DNA of 64,000 nucleotides from Denitrovibrio sp. (GTDB lineage Bacteria; Chrysiogenota; Deferribacteres; Deferribacterales; Geovibrionaceae), in assembly GCA_002869185.1 (NCBI GenBank), contig PKTN01000001.1, forward strand, positions 62,001 to 126,000, in the 5' to 3' direction. The notes beneath the pieces were generated by a model. It was given only the letters and a program-made list of their open reading frames with translations. It did no database searches and was not told the origin of the DNA. Of the stretch, positions 58,275 to 64,000 are shown in pieces (position 1 is the first letter of the stretch; every line of letters begins with the position of its first letter). The translations under genes were made by a program, and so were the position numbers.

Positions 58275-59462
58275 ATGTCCAGCACAGAAGCAGCAAAAAG
58301 CCATTCAGACATGTTCAATGGCAATAAAAATATACCAATGCCACTCATTGGGTTGCTCATAGCAATCAGTTTGATGGGGCTCTATGGTGTATTTAACATC
58401 ATGACTAAGGGTCATGCAGCGTCTCTTGGAACGACAAAGACTGTTCCTTGGGGACTTTTGATTTCAACTTATGTATTTTTCGTAGTGTCAAGTACAGGTC
58501 TATGTTTGATCTCGTCAATGGGGCACGTATTTAAAATAGAGAAATATGAAGTAATAGGAAAAAGAGCAATCGTTCTAGCTATTCTTACGATCCTTTGTGG
58601 ATTTGGTGTAATAGCAACAGAGATTGGTCACCCTATAAGAATGGCGATATATAACGTTATATCTCCAAACCTTTTCTCCGCTATCTGGTGGATGGGTACA
58701 CTTTATGGTATCTACCTCATGTGTATCATTGCAGAGTTCTACTTCCTTATGACACACAACCATAAGGGTGGTTACTATGCAGGTCTTGCAGGTTTTATAG
58801 CAGGTATTTCTGCTCACTCAAACCTTGGTGCAGTTTTTGGTTTCCTCGAAGCGAGACCATTCTGGCACGGACCATATCTACCGATATACTTTATCCTTTC
58901 AGCGCTTATCTCTGGTTGTGCTCTCGTTATAATTATCTTTAACGTTGCATATAAAGGGGAAGCTAATATGCCTGCTAAGGCTAAAGAAGCACTCCTGGGG
59001 ATCGCTAAGATATTTGGACTCCTTCTTGGTATCATCATATTCTTTGATATCTGGAAAGTTCTTACATCTGTATACGGTGCTCCACCTGAAAAGTATCAGA
59101 CTGTTATGGCTATGATCTCAGGACCATTGTCAGTTAATTTCTGGTTCTTTGAGATTCTGCTTGGAATGCTTATTCCATTCTGTATCATCCTTGCTACTAA
59201 AGGTAGAAGTATTAAAGCAGCTCTTGTCGCTTCTTGCTCAGCCGTTGTTGGTATCTTCTTTATGAGATACGACCTTGTAGTTGCTGGTCAGCTCTTTCCT
59301 ATGAGAGAAGCTACAGCAGGCTCAAGAGTTCAAGGTGTTGTAGAAGGATTAGCTGTATATACTCCAAGTGCGTCCGAGATTACAATAGTAGCTGGCGCGA
59401 TAGTTCTTTGTGCAGGTCTTTATCTTGCAGCAGAGAGGTTCCTCAACCTTACTGAGGATTAA
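58275..59462 (+). CDS. PsrC/NrfD-like quinol-interacting membrane subunit
   Basis: NrfD-type multi-TM protein; GGAGG RBS before ATG 58275. Confidence 0.9.
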   Translation: MSSTEAAKSHSDMFNGNKNIPMPLIGLLIAISLMGLYGVFNIMTKGHAASLGTTKTVPWGLLISTYVFFVVSSTGLCLISSMGHVFKIEKYEVIGKRAIVLAILTILCGFGVIATEIGHPIRMAIYNVISPNLFSAIWWMGTLYGIYLMCIIAEFYFLMTHNHKGGYYAGLAGFIAGISAHSNLGAVFGFLEARPFWHGPYLPIYFILSALISGCALVIIIFNVAYKGEANMPAKAKEALLGIAKIFGLLLGIIIFFDIWKVLTSVYGAPPEKYQTVMAMISGPLSVNFWFFEILLGMLIPFCIILATKGRSIKAALVASCSAVVGIFFMRYDLVVAGQLFPMREATAGSRVQGVVEGLAVYTPSASEITIVAGAIVLCAGLYLAAERFLNLTED

Positions 59463-59473
59463 TATTTGTAAAA

Positions 59474-59509
59474 AAGCAGAGGTCGCGAAAGCGGCTTCTG
59501 CTATTTTTT
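59474..59509 (+). terminator. Intrinsic terminator
   Basis: AGCAGAGGTCGC-GAAA-GCGGCTTCTGCT + T run. Confidence 0.82.
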
Positions 59510-59649
59510 TAAACATTTAAGTTTTTGTCATTGGCTAAAAACCTATATATGACAACAACTTAACAGGGCGGTTATGAGCTTTTGCGTAATACAAAAACGC
59601 AAAATAGAGACATAGGGAAACCCATTTATTTAACCGAGAGGTGTTTATT

Positions 59650-60606
59650 ATGAGACGTTTAGCAATTTTTCTAGTAACAGTGCTTGTTATGGTTATGAGC
59701 ACGGGACTCGCGTATTCAGAGACAGTACTTAAGGTAACACTACCTAAAAGCTATGAAGCTGTGTTCACAGAGCTTGCCCAAAACTTCCTAAAGGATGAGG
59801 GGATCAAAATCAGAATGACAAGTACTTGCAGTGGTAAGGCAGCAAAGGAGGTTAAGGACTACGGTATGTATATCGACCTTGTAATCAGTGCTGACTACAC
59901 CATTATTGATGAGGAACTTATTGGAAATAAGTTTGCTGATTGGAATATGCTATTTGCTAAAAACGAGATGGTTCTCGGTTACACAAATAAGAGTAAGCAC
60001 GGTAAATCAATCACTGCTTCTAACTGGGCGAAAACAGTTTCTAAGAAAGGTGTAAAATTTGCGCTTTCTGCTGCTGGTGATGAGCCTTGTGGTTACAGAG
60101 CTATGTTAGTTCTTCAGCTTGCTGAAAAGTATTACAACATGCCAGGATTTGCAAAAGGTATAGTTGATAAAGCTCTCTATGAAAAGAAGAGTGATATTGA
60201 TGTGGTTAAAGATCTAACCTCAAATAAAGTAGATTATATAGTTACATATAAATCATATGCTATAGAGCATGGATTAAAGTATCTTGAGCTCCCTAAAGAG
60301 ATAAACCTCTTTTCAGCTAGATATGCAGATATAAGAAAGGATGTTGCTGTTGATTTTAAAATGAAAGGTATGGATAAAGCTAAGTTTGATGCGTCTTGCA
60401 TATACTATAGTATGACAATACCTTCAACTGTTCAGCACAGACCAGAAGCTGTAAAGCTTGTGAAGTACCTTAAGTCTGATGCGGCTGCGAAAGTGATGGA
60501 GAAGCATGGTTTTTTTATTATCTGTTCGCCAATGGTGACTGGAAGTGTCGATAAGCTTGATAAGCCTCTAAGGGCTGGAACTGTTCACGCAACAAGATTA
60601 AATTAA
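59650..60606 (+). CDS. ModA/WtpA-like extracellular substrate-binding protein
   Basis: Signal peptide; KVTLPKSYEAVFTELAQNFLKDEGIKIRMTSTCSGKAAKEV; SAAGDEPCGYRAMLVLQLAE. Ligand unknown. Confidence 0.7.
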   Translation: MRRLAIFLVTVLVMVMSTGLAYSETVLKVTLPKSYEAVFTELAQNFLKDEGIKIRMTSTCSGKAAKEVKDYGMYIDLVISADYTIIDEELIGNKFADWNMLFAKNEMVLGYTNKSKHGKSITASNWAKTVSKKGVKFALSAAGDEPCGYRAMLVLQLAEKYYNMPGFAKGIVDKALYEKKSDIDVVKDLTSNKVDYIVTYKSYAIEHGLKYLELPKEINLFSARYADIRKDVAVDFKMKGMDKAKFDASCIYYSMTIPSTVQHRPEAVKLVKYLKSDAAAKVMEKHGFFIICSPMVTGSVDKLDKPLRAGTVHATRLN

Positions 60607-60616
60607 GGGGGCAATC

Positions 60617-60973
60617 ATGAAAAAGATAACAACATTAATAATGATATTAGCTATTTCACTAATTTCTGTAGTAGCATTTGCCTCGACGCATGATGGTGGT
60701 CGTCAGGTATGGAAGAAAAACTGTCGTGTGGCTTGCCATGATGGCAAAACACCTGGTAGCCCTGTACTTTCGCCAGACTCTAAGACGCAGTACCAGTGGA
60801 AGAACAGTTTTGCAAATAATAGAAACTACATCCTGAAATTTCATACTAAAGGTGAAGTGGACAAGATTAATTCAAAACAATGGGAAGCTATTTATGATTT
60901 CGTGTCACATCATGCACATGATTCAAACAATCCCGAAGATTGCATGGGAGCTACAGGTGCGTTAGTTAACTAA
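60617..60973 (+). CDS. Small secreted cytochrome-like protein with CRVACH (CX3CH)
   Basis: Signal peptide; GGRQVWKKNCRVACHDGKTPGSPVLSP. Confidence 0.7.
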   Translation: MKKITTLIMILAISLISVVAFASTHDGGRQVWKKNCRVACHDGKTPGSPVLSPDSKTQYQWKNSFANNRNYILKFHTKGEVDKINSKQWEAIYDFVSHHAHDSNNPEDCMGATGALVN

Positions 60974-60996
60974 CCTGTTTGTGAAATAATATTTAA

Positions 60997-61025
60997 GCCA
61001 GGGCATTTGCTCTGGCTTTTTTTTT
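60997..61025 (+). terminator. Intrinsic terminator
   Basis: AGCCAG...CTGGCT + T run. Confidence 0.82.
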
Positions 61026-61157
61026 GGTCAAATCGCAGCTTTTTAAAAAAAAATAACAAATTTCTCTATATACATATAATTAATTATTTGAATATCTGGA
61101 CAAAATTAGTGTTATTATAAGGTGGTGTGAACAATGAAAAATCAGAAATCAAACTCG

Positions 61158-61170
61158 TTATGGGCATAAG
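61158..61170. promoter_or_regulatory. Element TTATGGGCATAAG
   Basis: Shares TTATGGGCATA with 55241-55259. Confidence 0.4.
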
Positions 61171-61326
61171 ATATCATAGTGAATTAGTAGAAATAAGCTC
61201 ATAATGACAAAATACCTAAAAAGCTTTAATTATTAGCAATGTAGCTAAGTGTTGGATTCGCGAAAACATAGTTTTAAAATATGGTCAAAGGCTCAAAAAA
61301 ATGCTTGCGTTACGACCTTATGCTAT

Positions 61327-61348
61327 GTATATTGTATACCGTATACAA
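61327..61348. promoter_or_regulatory. GTATATTGTATAC box (copy 3) merged with palindrome TTGTATACCGTATACAA
   Basis: Read directly; 17-bp perfect dyad (61332-61348). Confidence 0.62.
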
Positions 61349-61412
61349 AACATAAAAGGCATAAAGTTTATAAATAACTGATAATGTTATTGAAATACTA
61401 GGAGGTCCCTAT

Positions 61413-63746
61413 ATGAAGCTTTCCGGTATGAATCTGAGTCGTAGGAAATTTCTTGCGACATCAGGTGGTGCTGTTGCTGCTGGTTTGTTCGCTGCTAACT
61501 TAACTACTTTTAAGGCAGTTGCAAGCGGTGGTCACGATGCACAGACACCTACTGGTGAAAAAGGCGAAAAACACATCGCATCTAGTTGTGAGATGTGTGT
61601 TAACAAATGTGGTTTCTTTGCTCACGTTGTAGACGGTAGAATTAAGAAACTTAATCCTAACCCAAAGTTTTTCAAAAGTCGTGCAATGCTTTGCGCACGT
61701 GGTAATGCTGGTGCTGAAGAGCCTTACAACCCAGAAAGACTTACAACTCCACTACTTAGAGTTGGTAAAAGAGGTGAGGGAAAATGGAAGAAGATATCTT
61801 ACGATGAAGCTTTCAAAATCCTCGCTCAAAAACTTGCTGAGCAGAAAGTTAAGCATGAAAACAGATCTTCTGTTGCTTTCTTCTCTTCTGAAGGTTTTCA
61901 GGAAGAGTGCTTTCACTATCTCGTACAGTCTTACGGTTCTACGAACACAGTAAGGCACCCGACCCTTTGTCTCTCATCTGTTATTCAGGGCTGGTCATCA
62001 GTTTTTGGTGCTTTCCCAGATGCAGATATGAAAAATGCAATGTTCGCTGTTATGTTTGGTTCTAACAGAGCAGAAGCTATTGTTACTCCAGACACAATAG
62101 ACATTCAAAAAGACAGACCAAAAGGTCAGCAGCTTGTTTATCTTGATCCAAGATTTACAGCTACTGCAGCGAAAGCTGACAAGTGGTACCCAGTTAAACC
62201 TGGTACAGACCTTGCTTTTGTTCTTGCTCTTATAAATGTAGTTGTTACTGAGAAACTTTATGACGATAAATTCGTTAAAGAGTATACTCACGGATTCGAC
62301 GAGCTCGTTGAACACGTTAAACAATACACACCTGAATGGGCAGAAAACGAATGTGAAATTCCAGCTAAAGAGATCTACTGGACAGCTAGAGAATTCGCAA
62401 GATATGCTCCTCGTTCTTTAGCATACCCTGGTCGTAGAACTAGTTGGTACGTGAACGACGTATATTTCCGTCGTGCCTGTGCTATCCTTACTGCTATATG
62501 CGGTTGCTGGGATAAAGAGGGTGGAATCGTTCCTAAAACACCTTTTAAACTTAAAAAACCAGATGTTCTCTACCCTTACTTCGAGCAAGCTGAAGGTAGA
62601 CTTGATGTTGGTTCTTTTGGTGAATTTGATAACACTTTTCCAGAAGATGGAAGAAAAGATCAAGGTTTACCAAACGACTCAGTCGCTTTCCTTGGTGAGA
62701 AAGATGGTTCATGGTTACGCTTCAGAGACGCAGTTCTCGCGGGTAAACCATACACAGTAGATGCACTTGTAATCTACAAACAAAACTTCATTGAAGCTGT
62801 TCCTAACAGACAAAAAACAATGAAGATGATAGAGAAGATGAACTTCATATGCTCTATCGATATTCAGATGACAGAGGTTGCTCACTATGCAGACCTCGTT
62901 ATACCTGAGTCAACTTATCTTGAGCGTTGGGACTCTGCACACTCATTGACAGGTCTGTGGCCACTCGCTACTTTCCGTCAGCCAGTTGTTGAGCCAGTAT
63001 TTAAAACTCAGTCTATGTTTGATATCGCTAAAGGCGTTGTTAACGAGATGGTTAAAATACCTGAGCTTTGGGATGACGTTGATGAAATGGACTTCGAAGA
63101 CTTTAAAACTGATATCGTTGACGGTATCCTTAATAAGCCTATGGAAGACTATATCAAATTCCAGCTTTCCGCTTACCCTGGTGGATATGAGACAATGATG
63201 AAAGAAGGTATGCTCGCTATTAAAGACACACCTACTTACGGAAAAACTCTCAAGCCTGGTTTCAGATTTAAAACTAGAACAGGAAAGATTGAACTTTTAA
63301 ACTCTAAGTATGGAGCTAAAGGTCTTGATCCACTACCTGTATATCAGGCACCACGTCAGCCTGAACCTGGTAAATTCCGCTTTATCCTCGGTCGCCACGC
63401 TTGGAACACACACACTGGTACTCAAAATAACGGTTTCCTCTGGGAAATCCAAAAAGAGAACACAGTATGGATCAACTCTGCAGCAGCTAAGAAGCTTAAC
63501 ATTGTTGACGGCGATTTAGTTAAAGTAACTAGTAAAGTAGGCGAGCAAGAGATCAGAGCATTCGTTACAGAAAAGATACGCCCTGACTGCGTATTTTATG
63601 CTCACGGTTTTGGTCGTCTTTCACCACAGCTTAGTCTTGTTTACAAGAAAGGTGCTTCACAGGCAGAAATTCTCGAAGATTATATCGAGCCGATTTCTGG
63701 TAACGCTGCTCTGCACGAAACATTTGTAACAATTACTAAGGCTTAA
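61413..63746 (+). CDS. Molybdopterin oxidoreductase, PsrA/PhsA-like catalytic subunit (intact paralog)
   Basis: Tat motif SRRKFLATSG; CEMCVNKCGFFAHV...MLCARGNAG; HPTLCLSSVIQGWSS; C-terminal molydopterin dinucleotide-binding region. Confidence 0.95.
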   Translation: MKLSGMNLSRRKFLATSGGAVAAGLFAANLTTFKAVASGGHDAQTPTGEKGEKHIASSCEMCVNKCGFFAHVVDGRIKKLNPNPKFFKSRAMLCARGNAGAEEPYNPERLTTPLLRVGKRGEGKWKKISYDEAFKILAQKLAEQKVKHENRSSVAFFSSEGFQEECFHYLVQSYGSTNTVRHPTLCLSSVIQGWSSVFGAFPDADMKNAMFAVMFGSNRAEAIVTPDTIDIQKDRPKGQQLVYLDPRFTATAAKADKWYPVKPGTDLAFVLALINVVVTEKLYDDKFVKEYTHGFDELVEHVKQYTPEWAENECEIPAKEIYWTAREFARYAPRSLAYPGRRTSWYVNDVYFRRACAILTAICGCWDKEGGIVPKTPFKLKKPDVLYPYFEQAEGRLDVGSFGEFDNTFPEDGRKDQGLPNDSVAFLGEKDGSWLRFRDAVLAGKPYTVDALVIYKQNFIEAVPNRQKTMKMIEKMNFICSIDIQMTEVAHYADLVIPESTYLERWDSAHSLTGLWPLATFRQPVVEPVFKTQSMFDIAKGVVNEMVKIPELWDDVDEMDFEDFKTDIVDGILNKPMEDYIKFQLSAYPGGYETMMKEGMLAIKDTPTYGKTLKPGFRFKTRTGKIELLNSKYGAKGLDPLPVYQAPRQPEPGKFRFILGRHAWNTHTGTQNNGFLWEIQKENTVWINSAAAKKLNIVDGDLVKVTSKVGEQEIRAFVTEKIRPDCVFYAHGFGRLSPQLSLVYKKGASQAEILEDYIEPISGNAALHETFVTITKA

Positions 63747-63759
63747 CGGAGGCAACACA

Positions 63760-64000
63760 ATGAGCGAAAAGAAATTCGGAATTGTACTTGATGCAAGAAA
63801 ATGCCTGAACTGTAAAGCATGTACTGTTGCCTGTAAATTCGAAAACGTTATTCACACTGGTGACGATAACTATAGAATATGGGTTTCAGAGCTTCCTGTT
63901 CAGGGAACATATCCTAACCTTAGCATGGAATTTGAACCATCTCAGTGTCAGCACTGTGAGAATACACCTTGTGCTACAGTATGTCCTACTTCTGCTACTT
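63760..64000 (+). CDS. PsrB-like 4Fe-4S subunit (3' truncated by window edge)
   Basis: MSEKKFGIVLDARKCLNCKACTVACKFENVIHTGDDN...CQHCENTPCATVCPTSAT; GGAGG RBS. Confidence 0.93.
   Translation, partial: MSEKKFGIVLDARKCLNCKACTVACKFENVIHTGDDNYRIWVSELPVQGTYPNLSMEFEPSQCQHCENTPCATVCPTSAT

Noticed and set aside
57730-58296. Long minus-strand ORF 57730..58296
   Set aside because: Antisense shadow of the Cys-rich PsrB-like ferredoxin gene.
1-64000. CRISPR arrays, rRNA genes, IS elements or transposases
   Set aside because: No regularly spaced direct repeats, rRNA-like sequence or transposase-like ORFs were recognised; the only mobile-element evidence is the tRNA-Leu islet.

Overview
This 64 kb window reads as an AT-rich bacterial chromosome. 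The gene content (Hyb-type uptake hydrogenase, paralogous Psr/Phs-like molybdoenzyme operons, flavocytochrome c, flagellar and sigma-54 signals) would fit a Deferribacterota-like anaerobe, but that taxonomy is an inference. Main blocks: GGDEF-EAL protein; a Cache-HAMP-PAS histidine kinase with an NtrC-family regulator next to a DASS transporter that has a near-consensus sigma-54 promoter and repeated UAS elements; hybOABCD-type [NiFe] hydrogenase operon; a 2.2 kb hipBST-like toxin-antitoxin islet flanked by a tRNA-Leu 3'-end duplication; argS, surE, Tol/Exb genes; a divergent biotin locus; actP/DUF485; a redox region (small cytochromes, flavocytochrome c, TorD-like chaperone, porin, DUF134 regulator, two Psr/Phs operons). 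Observations most worth checking: (1) the hipBST-like islet with five operator-like dyads and tRNA-derived direct repeats but no integrase; (2) an in-frame UAG in one PsrA/PhsA-like catalytic subunit, aligned with a Tyr codon in its paralog; (3) an in-frame UAA in an uncharacterised gene; (4) two adjacent small paralogous proteins, each behind a sigma-54-like promoter; (5) an identical 13-mer palindrome at three redox loci and a GGGCATATGCC-type element near the DUF134 gene and both molybdoenzyme operons; (6) small cytochrome-like paralogs, one with a CX3CH motif and one without any heme motif. All assignments were made by reading the sequence and the supplied ORF track; no database search was run.
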